Shown piece after piece: positions 8,692 through 17,272 of a stretch of DNA of 64,000 nucleotides. The stretch's first letter is position 1, and each line of letters begins with the position of its first letter. The position numbers and the translations under genes were made by a program. A model generated the notes under the pieces. The model was not told where the DNA came from and searched no databases. It was given only the letters and a program-made list of their open reading frames with translations. This stretch comes from Lacibacter sp. H407 (GTDB lineage: Bacteria > Bacteroidota > Bacteroidia > Chitinophagales > Chitinophagaceae), in contig NZ_JBBKTU010000001.1 in the NCBI RefSeq assembly GCF_037892605.1, positions 2,914,001 to 2,978,000 on the forward strand, given 5' to 3'.

Positions 8692-9422
8692 TTGCGTTCA
8701 AATTCTAAAAATGTAATACTGCTGAGATTATAAGCTTTTGTTTTTTTAAGTTTCTTATTATGAATGAAAATATAATCATGAGTTTTTCCAATATAAATTA
8801 CATGGGCAGAATCTTTTGTATTTATTATTTGGTTATCGGCTTTTAGCACAACATCCTCGTTAGGAGTGTGAGATGCAGCGTAAATCCCGCCGCTTAAAGG
8901 AATAATAATAACAAAAAAGTAAACGAATGCTATTATTGATGCCCAGTCATTTAAACCAAGGGTTTTAACATCTGTCTTTTCCCTAAAAATTGAAATAATA
9001 GCAAACACTATAACTACTAAAAAGAATATGAAAAAACCTAATCCAAAAAGAGCAATAAAAATATCTCTAAATGTTTCATAACGACATAGAAGTATGGCCA
9101 CTACGATTAATAGCGGAATAAGTATGAAAATAGTTCGTTTGTAAATTGTGTTACCAATTGTTTTATTAAGCCAGCTATTTGAAAATGTGAATTCATCAAT
9201 TTTATTCAAAACTCTCCGAACAAATAATACTAAAATAATGGAAACTACGCCACTAAGCCAAATCCATTTTGCAAAAATCATTATCAAATCCTCAACACTT
9301 AGAAAGGAGCTTATGTCAAGATTAAAAGACAGGTAGTAGCCTTGACACGCAAAATAACTTGCTACAAGTGAAAATGTAAAAATTGAAAAAACATTTTCCT
9401 TGATTTGATTTAAAGCACTCAT
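8688..9422 (-). CDS. Polytopic membrane protein embedded in the hsd operon
   Basis: The 244-residue protein has about five membrane helices, near residues 10-30, 44-66, 95-113, 117-145 and 161-183. A basic or charged loop follows the second helix (RRVLNKIDEF). After the last helix there is a soluble tail of about 60 residues with a beta-rich look (DSAHVIYIGKTHDYIFIHNK and a final ITFLEFERK). I recognise no family. The stop overlaps the hsdS start by 4 bases and the upstream coiled-coil gene ends 15 bases before its start, so it is firmly inside the operon. Its A+T-rich codons resemble the neighbouring two insert genes and hsdS more than hsdM or hsdR. Confidence 0.8.
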   Translation of the reverse strand: MSALNQIKENVFSIFTFSLVASYFACQGYYLSFNLDISSFLSVEDLIMIFAKWIWLSGVVSIILVLFVRRVLNKIDEFTFSNSWLNKTIGNTIYKRTIFILIPLLIVVAILLCRYETFRDIFIALFGLGFFIFFLVVIVFAIISIFREKTDVKTLGLNDWASIIAFVYFFVIIIPLSGGIYAASHTPNEDVVLKADNQIINTKDSAHVIYIGKTHDYIFIHNKKLKKTKAYNLSSITFLEFERK

Positions 9423-9437
9423 TATGTCTTTTTATAA

Positions 9438-10253
9438 TTAGATGTTTGTTTCGCTCTTCGCTTTTTCCCAAGCTTCTTTAATTACTTTTCTTGAGTCAGA
9501 AATGACTTTGCCAGATAGTTCTTCTTGTGCTTTTTTATCCTGCTCTCCGTCAATACGAAAAAGGTATTCTATATATGCGTCCATAGAATTAATCAGATTT
9601 TGATGATTTTGGTTTGTTGGATTGAGCATCAATTGTATTTGGTTGTCTTGCTCTTTCATTTTGAAGAGAATATGTGTAAAAGACTCATATACTTTTAACA
9701 CCTCATCCGTTTTGTTTTTTGCTTTCGCTAATTTCATGTCTTCAATTAAACTTGAAGCTTCAGCAGCATTTGCAAAAAAAGTGCTAAGTACTGCACGCAA
9801 ATTTTGAATCCAGTCTATTCTTGCTTTTGAAATATTATTGGCTCTTATTTGTGCTAATGTGTTTGCTGTGTTTTGATCAATCTGCCTTCGAGACATTTCT
9901 AATTGGTCAGCCGCAATTGCTATCTGTGTTTTTGCTTGCCTTTCAGCATTCACAATTTGTGTTTTTGCGTTTCTTACTCCAACATAGTAAGCGACGCCTG
10001 AAGATAAAATAACTGTTACAAGAGCAATAAGCGCAGGTAAATACTTGTCATACCACTTAGTGTCTGTTTTTTTAAAAACTTCATCAAGTTTATCTATTCT
10101 AATCAAAGTCGAGTCTGAAGTCTTGTTTTGCAGAGTCTGGACAATGTTAATGATTGAATCTAATTTTCTTTCAATTAACAAATTCTGTTTGCTTTTTTGG
10201 CTTAAACAAACAATTGTAGAAAACAGAAAAGAAATAGTAATTATAACTCTCAT
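9438..10253 (-). CDS. Membrane-anchored coiled-coil protein embedded in the hsd operon
   Basis: The 271-residue protein starts with a hydrophobic segment ending near CLSQ that may be a signal peptide. A charged helix of about 50 residues leads to a strong membrane helix near residues 70-92 (LPALIALVTVILSSGVAYYVG). From 93 to about 140 there is a continuous Gln- and Ala-rich helix (QIVNAERQAKTQIAIAADQ) with coiled-coil character. The segment KARIDWIQNLRAVLSTFFANA begins a helical C-terminal domain of about 130 residues. The start overlaps the stop of the upstream 120-residue gene by 4 bases. I cannot name the family. The design (anchor, stalk, cytoplasmic or periplasmic helical head) suits a membrane effector or scaffold, which is an inference. 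Confidence 0.8.
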   Translation of the reverse strand: MRVIITISFLFSTIVCLSQKSKQNLLIERKLDSIINIVQTLQNKTSDSTLIRIDKLDEVFKKTDTKWYDKYLPALIALVTVILSSGVAYYVGVRNAKTQIVNAERQAKTQIAIAADQLEMSRRQIDQNTANTLAQIRANNISKARIDWIQNLRAVLSTFFANAAEASSLIEDMKLAKAKNKTDEVLKVYESFTHILFKMKEQDNQIQLMLNPTNQNHQNLINSMDAYIEYLFRIDGEQDKKAQEELSGKVISDSRKVIKEAWEKAKSETNI

Positions 10254-10612
10254 GAAGTTAATTCTTTAAGTTTTAATTCAACCTGTGTTAACATCATTCC
10301 ATATTGCTTAAGTTCATCAAAGTCATATCCTTTTGGATCTGCCCAGTATTTGCTTTTTTCTTCTAACATGTTTGCAAATGACTTTAATTCTTCGTCTCCA
10401 TATTTTTTTAGTTGACTTGATGCATCCTGCCATAACATACTTAAAATATTAGAAGCTTCATCGTTGTTGTTCCTTCTTCTATTTGTAATAAAAGTTTTTG
10501 TACTACGAATTGCATAAGTTACTATTTCGTAAACAGATTGTTTATCCTTAGCAGAAAGTTTTTTTGCTTTTGATAAGTAATCATCAAACATTTCGAACAT
10601 CCAATATCCCAT
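10250..10612 (-). CDS. Small soluble helical protein directly after hsdM
   Basis: The 120-residue protein is charged and almost wholly helical, with aromatic positions (LSMLWQDASSQ, EKSKYWADPKGYDFDELKQYG) and no membrane segment. Met codons at 10600 and 10591 are also possible starts; the first gives an 11-base gap from the hsdM stop. Its own stop overlaps the next start by 4 bases. I recognise no family. Position between hsdM and a membrane protein, plus tight coupling, argues for a dedicated partner such as a regulator, antitoxin-like protein or adaptor, but no motif proves any of these. Confidence 0.75.
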   Translation of the reverse strand: MGYWMFEMFDDYLSKAKKLSAKDKQSVYEIVTYAIRSTKTFITNRRRNNNDEASNILSMLWQDASSQLKKYGDEELKSFANMLEEKSKYWADPKGYDFDELKQYGMMLTQVELKLKELTS

Positions 10613-10623
10613 GATTTGTCATT

Positions 10624-12276
10624 TTAGTTTATTTCAAACCCAATACTTTTCAAATTCTCTTTTATCTGTTGTTCCAATTTATCGCTTTCAGCAAATTGTT
10701 GTTTCAACTGCTGGGTTAAGTGGTTCATTTTTTCTTCAAAGGAAATACCATCGTCTTCTTCGGCTTCGGTGCCTACATAGCGGCCGGGGGAAAGGATGTA
10801 GCCGTTGGCTTTTACTTCGGCGAGGGTGGCGGATTTGGAGAAGCCTTCTACGTCTTCGTAGGGGGGAGATTGCTTCGTGCCTCGCAATGACGTTTGGGAG
10901 GGGACGTTGCGCCAACGGTGATAGGTATCGGCAATCTTGTTAACATCAGCATCTTCAAATACACGCAGGCGTCGGTTGACCATGTGGCCGAGTTTACGTG
11001 CATCAATAAACAGTATTTCGTTTTTACGTTCACGGTGCAGGCCATCTTTTCCATCCCTGTTTTTACTGAGAATGAAAATACAGGCGGGGATGCCCGTGGT
11101 TAAAAACAATTTATCAGGCATTTGCACAATACAATCCACCATGCCCTTTTCAATCATGTGTTCCCGTACATTTTTTTCACCTTGGTTTCCTGTTGTCATA
11201 GCACCGTTGGCCATTACCACAGCAGCCGTTCCTTTTTCACTTAAATGATGCCACAGTGTTTGAAACCACATGTAGTTGGCATTACCATCGGTGGTAAACT
11301 GTTCTTTTGCGCCAAACAAACGGGGATCGTTCTCTGACAAATCTTCGGGGTGCCACTTGCTGATGTTAAAGGGCGGATTCATCAATGCATAATCGGCTTT
11401 CAGTTGCGGAAAGCGATCGTTCAATAAAGAGTCGCCCAGTTTTACATCAAAAGAAAGATTACGCAAGAGCAGGTTCATTTTGCATAAACGCAACGTGCCT
11501 TCGTAACGTTCCTGTCCGTAAATAGAAATATCGTTGCTGCTGCCGCCATGTGCAGTTACAAATTTTAAGCTTTGTACAAACATACCACCGCTGCCACAGG
11601 CCAGATCCATAATGCGGCCTTTCATGGGTTCAATCATTTCCACCAGTAACCGCACTACCGAACCGGGTGTAAAGAACTGCCCTGCACCACTGCCTTCGGC
11701 CATAGCAAACTTGCCGATATAGTATTCGTACACACGTCCGTAAATATCACTTTCGGGATTCTTTGCTTCCGAAAATTTATCGTGGCTGAACATGTTGATG
11801 AGTCCGGCAACCTGTGTGGGGCTTAACTGGCTTTTTACAAAAATGGGTTCCATTACGCCTTTAAATTCTTCGTTGCGTTGGGCCAGTATTTCATCAATCA
11901 AAACAAATGCTTTGTCGACGATGACTTTAATATCATCACGGGTGGCATTGTCTTTTAAATAAGTCCAGGTTGCTTCTTCGGGTATCTTGTACACGTTCTT
12001 TACCTGGTACTCCAGTTCATCTTCGAGAAAGCTGAGTTGTACAGCTTCATCGGATGTATAGTAATCAGACTTGGGATTTGTGAATTCGCTTTTGATTTCC
12101 TCTTTGCGCATTTCGTAGCGTTCGCTCATGTGTTTGAGAAAGAGGAGGGAGAGTACGTAATCTTTATACTGGTTTTCGGCTACTGCACCCCGTAGTTCAT
12201 TGGCAGCATCCCATAGTTCCTGTTCAAAATCAATATCGGCTTTGGGTTTGGTGTTTTCTTTTTTTGCTTTGGCCAT
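10624..12276 (-). CDS. hsdM: Type I DNA N6-adenine methyltransferase, M subunit
   Basis: The 550-residue protein has the HsdM_N helical domain at about 15-160 (ELWDAANELRGAV, YVLSLLFLKHMSERYE). The methyltransferase domain follows, with the SAM-binding motif DLACGSGG at 224-231, FFTPGSVVRLLVEM just before it, and the catalytic NPPF at 300-303, all as in gamma-class N6-adenine enzymes. The C-terminal segment SPGRYVG is also typical. It methylates the host site and forms the M2S core. Between the conserved TYHRWR and YEDVEGFSKSATL segments it carries an unusual stretch, NVPSQTSLRGTKQSPP (about residues 457-472), encoded by a palindromic repeat that has entered in frame. It is the first gene of the operon and a promoter-like sequence lies just upstream. 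Confidence 0.97.
   Translation of the reverse strand: MAKAKKENTKPKADIDFEQELWDAANELRGAVAENQYKDYVLSLLFLKHMSERYEMRKEEIKSEFTNPKSDYYTSDEAVQLSFLEDELEYQVKNVYKIPEEATWTYLKDNATRDDIKVIVDKAFVLIDEILAQRNEEFKGVMEPIFVKSQLSPTQVAGLINMFSHDKFSEAKNPESDIYGRVYEYYIGKFAMAEGSGAGQFFTPGSVVRLLVEMIEPMKGRIMDLACGSGGMFVQSLKFVTAHGGSSNDISIYGQERYEGTLRLCKMNLLLRNLSFDVKLGDSLLNDRFPQLKADYALMNPPFNISKWHPEDLSENDPRLFGAKEQFTTDGNANYMWFQTLWHHLSEKGTAAVVMANGAMTTGNQGEKNVREHMIEKGMVDCIVQMPDKLFLTTGIPACIFILSKNRDGKDGLHRERKNEILFIDARKLGHMVNRRLRVFEDADVNKIADTYHRWRNVPSQTSLRGTKQSPPYEDVEGFSKSATLAEVKANGYILSPGRYVGTEAEEDDGISFEEKMNHLTQQLKQQFAESDKLEQQIKENLKSIGFEIN
10866..10893 (-). repeat. Palindromic dispersed repeat inside hsdM, in frame
   Basis: On the minus strand the sequence reads GTCATTGCGAGGCACGAAGC followed by AATCTC. 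ATTGC and GCAAT form the ends of an imperfect palindrome. It encodes SLRGTKQS (residues 463-470). From memory, elements of the type ATTGCGAGG-ACGAAGCAAT recur between genes in many Bacteroidota; that recollection needs a search. Its position in a surface linker keeps the frame open. Confidence 0.65.
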
Positions 12277-12305
12277 TCGTACGTGTAGTTGTTCTGGTTA
12301 AGTTC

Positions 12306-12336
12306 TCAATGTAAAGATGAAAATTGATTGTACAAA
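12306..12336 (-). promoter_or_regulatory. Promoter-like sequence for the hsd operon
   Basis: On the minus strand TTTG (12336-12333) is followed after 19 bases by TACATTGA (12313-12306), a fair match to the Bacteroidota pattern TTTG-19-TAnnTTTG. The second box has two mismatches. It would give a leader of about 25 bases before the hsdM ATG at 12276. Confidence 0.5.
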
Positions 12337-12486
12337 GTGTTTTTCACCCACATTGTGTGGAAAGATGCAGGTTGATAGTGGTGAGTAGAAGTTGGCAACT
12401 ATGAATCTTTCTGTCGCCTCTTGTATAAACCACTGGAATGAGTATTTTGTCAGTCGTTAACTCCCATTATTCACAAATTACAGGTT

Positions 12487-13485
12487 ATGCAAAAACATCT
12501 TCACAAGGTTACTTCCATTCTTTTTGTTTGTGTATTATTTCTGCAATGTGACAAACCACCCTTGCCTGTGCGTTTAGGAAAGGTATATGTGGCCGGTGGT
12601 GAAATGATAAATTTTTATACTGATTCTGCATACGCCATTGCTAAATTGTGGGTAGATGGTGTGCCGTATGATCTTCCCTCAGATGCCCCCTGGCCTCAAC
12701 CCGAAGAAGTGTTTGTTGAAAAGACAGATGTGTATGTAGCAGGTTCAGAGTATGGTTATGGTGATTCACGAGCTGTACTCTGGAAAAATATGCGTCCTGT
12801 TTATTTATCTAAAGATGGTGAAGGGGGGCAGGCACATTCCTTATATGTTTCCAACAAGGATGTGTATGTAAGTGGATCGGTTACCAGGAACGGAACATTC
12901 AATGCAGTTATTTGGAAAAACGGAGTTGAACTATTTCAGATTTCTGATACAACGTTTTTATGGTCGCTATTTGTGTACAACAATGATTTGTATGCGACAG
13001 GCGCACATAAAGTAAATGGTATTCGTTACCCTGCCATTTATAAAAACGGTCAGCCACAATTATTAGAGTTGCCGACAAACTATCTGGATGGAGAAGTGCT
13101 GTGTGTATATGTACACAAAGGTATTGTGTATGCTGCAGGTTATGTTTCAATGCCACTTAAAAATGAAGCTGTTCTTTGGATCAATGGTAAGTACACCGAA
13201 CTGGAGGGTCCGGGCAATGTTTGGGCAACAGGTGTTACTGTGTCGGCTACCAATGATGTGTTTGTTACAGGTATGCAAAACGCTGGCTGTGCAACATGGA
13301 AAAATGGTAAAATCTTGTACACAGAAAACCAATTTTCTTCTACCGGAGCATCCATTACCACATCAGGAAAAGATGTGTATGTGGCTTCGCATGGCAATGA
13401 AGCTATACTCTGGAAAAATAATATTCCAAATGTACTGCCTGTTAAAAAAGGAATCGGTTATGCATACTCTGTATTTGTGAGGTAA
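12487..13485 (+). CDS. Lipoprotein with repeated YVAG / LWKNG blocks
   Basis: The 332-residue protein has a lipoprotein signal ending at VLFLQC (Cys20). The mature part is built from about seven units of 40-45 residues. Each has a strand such as DVYVAGSE, KDVYVSGSV, NDLYATGAH, GIVYAAGYV, NDVFVTGMQ or KDVYVASHG, followed by a strand ending in AVLWKN or a close variant. The periodicity suggests a beta-propeller or beta-helix on the cell surface. No catalytic motif is visible and I cannot name a function. It is divergent from hsdM and appears to be a single-gene unit. The hsd promoter and its own would share the 210-base spacer. Confidence 0.75.
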   Translation: MQKHLHKVTSILFVCVLFLQCDKPPLPVRLGKVYVAGGEMINFYTDSAYAIAKLWVDGVPYDLPSDAPWPQPEEVFVEKTDVYVAGSEYGYGDSRAVLWKNMRPVYLSKDGEGGQAHSLYVSNKDVYVSGSVTRNGTFNAVIWKNGVELFQISDTTFLWSLFVYNNDLYATGAHKVNGIRYPAIYKNGQPQLLELPTNYLDGEVLCVYVHKGIVYAAGYVSMPLKNEAVLWINGKYTELEGPGNVWATGVTVSATNDVFVTGMQNAGCATWKNGKILYTENQFSSTGASITTSGKDVYVASHGNEAILWKNNIPNVLPVKKGIGYAYSVFVR

Positions 13486-13977
13486 CCAAGGAAAATCTCG
13501 ATACATTTTTTCTTCCCTCATGTCGTCTTTGCGGTAATAGGATGCATCATTGTTCAGGTCGCTGCAGCGTCCCGACCGTTTCGATGTCTTCATCTTCTCA
13601 ATCCATAAAATCTCATCAATTACGGTTCAGACAATTGGCTCCGGTCTGGCCTCCGGTGACCGGCCTGACCAGGTGGCTGCCTGATAGTGACAGTCATGAA
13701 TGATTCATCCTGAACAAGGAGTTAGTGGTGAGCTGATGAGTAATGCGTGGTCAGCTATTAACCATGAACTATGAACGATCAACCATTGGTGGTCTGTCGT
13801 CCATCGTCTGTGGTTTTGTTCCAGGAAAACTTTCGCAGTGGCAACTGGAGTTTTCTCCCATTGTCAGGTTTTTGTCCGGTACATGTCAGTCTTTTGTCGT
13901 GGATTTTATAGTGCGTTCGGTCAGCAAGTGATTTAATTTTCAAGGACAATCACAATCAACTCAAAATTAAACCTGCT
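13486..13977. other. Gene-free spacer of 492 bases with degenerate repeats
   Basis: I see no convincing gene. The stretch holds a GC-rich hairpin at about 13637-13664 (GGTCTGGCC against GGCCTGACC, one mismatch). It also holds a word-like repeat region at 13726-13812 (GATGAGTAATGCG, AACTATGAACGATCAACC, GGTCTGTCGTCCATCGTCTG). An inverted repeat GAAAACT/AGTTTTC lies near 13827-13858. The motif GACGACAGACC on the minus strand here recurs near 33350. A short open frame at 13743-13931 lies across the repeats and looks accidental. Confidence 0.6.
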
Positions 13978-16900
13978 ATGACTGTTTCGTCCTGTAAGCA
14001 AACAAAGCGTTTGCGTAAAATTTTATATCAGTTTCTCCTGGCTGTTGTTTTTCTGTTTCCGCTTTCGGTAGCGGCCCAATACAAACTAAAAGGGGAGCGT
14101 GTAAACCAAAACAACCAACCATCGCTGAGCAAAGTATTTAAAAAGTATCATGTATTTACCATCAATGCCCCTGAGCTGATGCGTAATTCAAAAGCCGCCG
14201 GGAGGGGTTTGTTTCGATTCGATCTGGAATTAGCGGGGCTTCAATCGCTGTCGCTGGCATTAGTTGAGCAGAATATTTTAAGTGAATCGTATAGTATGAC
14301 GGTTGCCGGACCTTCGGGTAAAAAAGAAAGCGGCCGTCCCAACATCAAAACGTATACCGGCAAACTGGCTGGCGACGAAAGTTCTGTTGTGGCACTAACG
14401 GTATCAGATAAAACAATCTTCGGGCATATAAAAGGGAAAGACAAAGATTATTTTATTGAGCCATTACGATATTATAATAAAAAAGCAGCGGCCAATAGTT
14501 TTGTGATCTACGAAACAAAAGATGTGCTGCCGAATTCCGGATGGGTATGCGGTGCAACAGAGGTTGCCGAAAAGCAGGTGGCTTCTGCTGAAACTTCGGC
14601 AGCTACACTCGGTTCAGCAACGGGTACTTGTAAAATTATTGAGCTAGCTATTGCTTCGGATGCTACGATCTTTGAAAAATATGGTTCGGCCGAATTGATT
14701 GAAGAGCACAATATCAGTGTTACGAATACAATGGTATTGTTGTACAGTAACGCACAGATTGGCAGTTCGTATTTACAGTTCAGGATAAAACGTAATTACG
14801 TTTCCACGTCCGTAGAAACAGATCCTGTTGCACCATATACCGAAGTTACAAACAGCCCGCTGCTTAGTGGTTTCAGGGCTTGGGGCAATGCAGGTGGTTT
14901 TGGCAGTGGCTTCAATTTTGATTTGGGTCAACTCTGGACCATGCAAAATATTATACCTGATAATGGAGGAGTTGTTGGCCTTGCCTTTGTTGGTGTTGTT
15001 TGTTCCAGTTCAAAATATCAGGTAAACAGAGATGTTTATTCGCAAACGGGATTGCAGGCAGGGGTACTTGCCGCCCACGAAACGGGCCATAACCTGGGTG
15101 CACAACACGATGCATCAGGTGCTCCGTTTATTATGGCGCCATCGATAACTAATCCGCCAAATACAGTGTTTAGTGAACTCAGTCTTTCAGCTATGAACAC
15201 CTATTTAAGCTTTCCCGGGGCTTCATGTATTGCCGGCTGCAACACAGAACCACCAACGGCTGGGTTTACTTTGCCAAAATACAGTTGCAGTAATACCATC
15301 AATTTAACCAGTGCAAGTGTTGGAACTGTTAATGGAGTTTTTTGGGAAGCACCGGGTGCTACACCCGAGCGGTCGAATGCAGCTTCGTTTTCCGTACAAT
15401 ACAGTTCGCCGGGTTTAAAAACAATTTCGCTTACTGCTTACAGTACGTTTGAAATTAATACAATTGTTAAACAGGTATATATTACTTCGGGCTTGCCCAA
15501 CGGATGTGTAACCCGTACAGGTACTTTTTTAAGTTTTGGTGCATTTACCAATTTCAGTGTAAGCGATCTGCAGCATACGTTTGAAAGCCCTTATGGTGGA
15601 ATTTATAAAAATAATACTTGTGAAGTTGTTTCGTTTATCCCCGGTAAAACATATACGTACAAAGGCATTGTAGGATTGCCTGCCAACAACGTAAGCAGCA
15701 GGTTGCAGCTGTTTATTGATTACAATGCTGATGGTGATTTTTTAGATGAAAGTGAAGCAGTTCATACATCGCCCGATTGCCTGATGGGTGAGTATAGTTT
15801 TTCATTTACCGTTCCTGCAAATATTACTGTGTTGGATAAAACCTTACGTATGCGGGTAATAGGTACGGGCTGCGGTTCAGCGCCTGCAAATGGATGTAGT
15901 GTTAATCCAGGTGCACAAGTAGAAGATTACGGCGTTGTATTTTTAGCTGCTGAAAAGTTTTACTATGTTGATCGTGACCGTGATGGTTATGGCGCTCCCA
16001 ATTCAAGGGCATGGTTGCGCAGCGAAACAGCACCTCCGGGTTATTCAACAACAGGAGATGATTGTAATGATGATTTTCCCGATGTAAATCCAACCACCAA
16101 ATGGGTAAAAGATGCTGATGGCGATACCTACTATCCGGGTGAACCAATTTTACAGTGTACTTCACCTGGTCCTGGTTATATGAGAATATTTGGCAAAAAG
16201 CCAGGCGATTGCAATGATGGCGTTAAGGCAATTAATCCCCTTACTGTTTGGGTGAAAGATGGAGATGGTGATGGGCGCTATGTAGATGCACCTGTTATAC
16301 AATGTGATAGTCCGGGGACAGGCTATGTGGTAAAAATAAATCAGGTTGAGGGCGATTGTAATGATGCTGATAAAACAGTGTTTGAAAACCAAACCTATTA
16401 TAAAGATGAGGATGGAGATGGTTACGGCAATAATGCAAAACCAATTTCGGTTTGTTCTTCAACGGCACCTGTTGGTTATGTAAATAATAGCGGTGATTGT
16501 AACGATAGTAATCCTGCTATCAGTCCTGCAGCAGTGGAAGTATGTGGCAATAAAATTGATGATAATTGTAATGGTATTGTTGATGAAGCCGTTTGCTATC
16601 CATGTGCAAATGCAACTGATCTAACAGTTACGAATATTACATTCACCAGCGTACAGTTAAATTGGAAAGCGATTGCGAATCCTGAACAATGGCAAGTGCA
16701 ATACAAACCTATTGGCAAAGGTGCTGCGAAATGGATTGATGTACTGCTTACAGGCAATATCCGTTCAGTAACGATACAAAATCTTGTATCAAATCAAAAT
16801 TATCAATGGCAACTACGGGCAAAGTGTGGTAAATCGTGGACAGCCTATTTACCAGGTGCTAACTTTAAAACAGTTGCCGCAGTTGCAGGCCGAACTTCCG

Positions 16901-17190
16901 GAGATCATATGTTGACTGGAAATGCTAATGCTGCCATTCTTTTGTATCCAAATCCATCAAACGGAAACTTTAATCTTGATCTGCAGCTTGAACAAACAAT
17001 TTCAGGTACTGCCAACATCAGCATCCGTGATATTACAGGTAAGCTGTTGTTGACCGAGAAAGTAAATGTTGTAAACGGATTGGTAAGAAAGAATATTCAA
17101 CTGCCGGGTTATGCAATAGCAGGTATGTACTTGGTTGAAGTAACAGCCAATGGTAAATGGTATAAAACAAAATTGATTGTCACAAAATAG
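13978..17190 (+). CDS. Secreted reprolysin-like metalloprotease with GEVED, MopE-like, FN3 and T9SS sorting domains
   Basis: The 1070-residue protein has a long signal peptide ending near SVAAQ. A propeptide-like region is followed by a zinc protease domain with HETGHNLGAQHD (about residue 367), the HExxHxxGxxHD signature of adamalysin/reprolysin-type enzymes, and a later FIMAPS Met-turn. A PKD-like segment and a GEVED domain (QLFIDYNADGDFLDESE and VEDYGV) come next. Four or five Asp-rich repeats of the DRDGYG / GDCNDGV / NP type, as in MopE-like calcium-binding proteins, follow to about residue 875. A fibronectin type III domain and a T9SS type A sorting domain (LLYPNPSNGNFNLDL to the final KLIVTK) end it. 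It should be exported by the Sec and type IX systems and anchored or released at the surface. Confidence 0.9.
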   Translation: MTVSSCKQTKRLRKILYQFLLAVVFLFPLSVAAQYKLKGERVNQNNQPSLSKVFKKYHVFTINAPELMRNSKAAGRGLFRFDLELAGLQSLSLALVEQNILSESYSMTVAGPSGKKESGRPNIKTYTGKLAGDESSVVALTVSDKTIFGHIKGKDKDYFIEPLRYYNKKAAANSFVIYETKDVLPNSGWVCGATEVAEKQVASAETSAATLGSATGTCKIIELAIASDATIFEKYGSAELIEEHNISVTNTMVLLYSNAQIGSSYLQFRIKRNYVSTSVETDPVAPYTEVTNSPLLSGFRAWGNAGGFGSGFNFDLGQLWTMQNIIPDNGGVVGLAFVGVVCSSSKYQVNRDVYSQTGLQAGVLAAHETGHNLGAQHDASGAPFIMAPSITNPPNTVFSELSLSAMNTYLSFPGASCIAGCNTEPPTAGFTLPKYSCSNTINLTSASVGTVNGVFWEAPGATPERSNAASFSVQYSSPGLKTISLTAYSTFEINTIVKQVYITSGLPNGCVTRTGTFLSFGAFTNFSVSDLQHTFESPYGGIYKNNTCEVVSFIPGKTYTYKGIVGLPANNVSSRLQLFIDYNADGDFLDESEAVHTSPDCLMGEYSFSFTVPANITVLDKTLRMRVIGTGCGSAPANGCSVNPGAQVEDYGVVFLAAEKFYYVDRDRDGYGAPNSRAWLRSETAPPGYSTTGDDCNDDFPDVNPTTKWVKDADGDTYYPGEPILQCTSPGPGYMRIFGKKPGDCNDGVKAINPLTVWVKDGDGDGRYVDAPVIQCDSPGTGYVVKINQVEGDCNDADKTVFENQTYYKDEDGDGYGNNAKPISVCSSTAPVGYVNNSGDCNDSNPAISPAAVEVCGNKIDDNCNGIVDEAVCYPCANATDLTVTNITFTSVQLNWKAIANPEQWQVQYKPIGKGAAKWIDVLLTGNIRSVTIQNLVSNQNYQWQLRAKCGKSWTAYLPGANFKTVAAVAGRTSGDHMLTGNANAAILLYPNPSNGNFNLDLQLEQTISGTANISIRDITGKLLLTEKVNVVNGLVRKNIQLPGYAIAGMYLVEVTANGKWYKTKLIVTK

Positions 17191-17224
17191 AAATACTGTG
17201 ATAGGTTTCTGAAAACTGTAATAG

Positions 17225-17272
17225 TAAATACGAAGAACGGGCTGTGAATTCACAGCCCGTTCTTCGTATTTA
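17225..17272 (+). terminator. 48-base perfect palindrome, terminator
   Basis: Arms of 22 bases at 17225-17246 and 17251-17272 are exact reverse complements around a central AATT (core GAACGGGCTGTGAATTCACA, then GCCCGTTC). The plus strand continues TGTTTGTTTT. It lies 35 bases after the metalloprotease stop. The length and perfection exceed an ordinary terminator. Confidence 0.75.

Noticed and set aside
10848-11054. Minus-strand frame encoding a CEARSNL peptide within hsdM
   Set aside because: It is a shadow of hsdM and of the inserted palindromic repeat in another frame.
13743-13931. Open frame of 62 codons before the metalloprotease
   Set aside because: It runs through degenerate spacer repeats, has no domain and no promoter or ribosome-binding signal.
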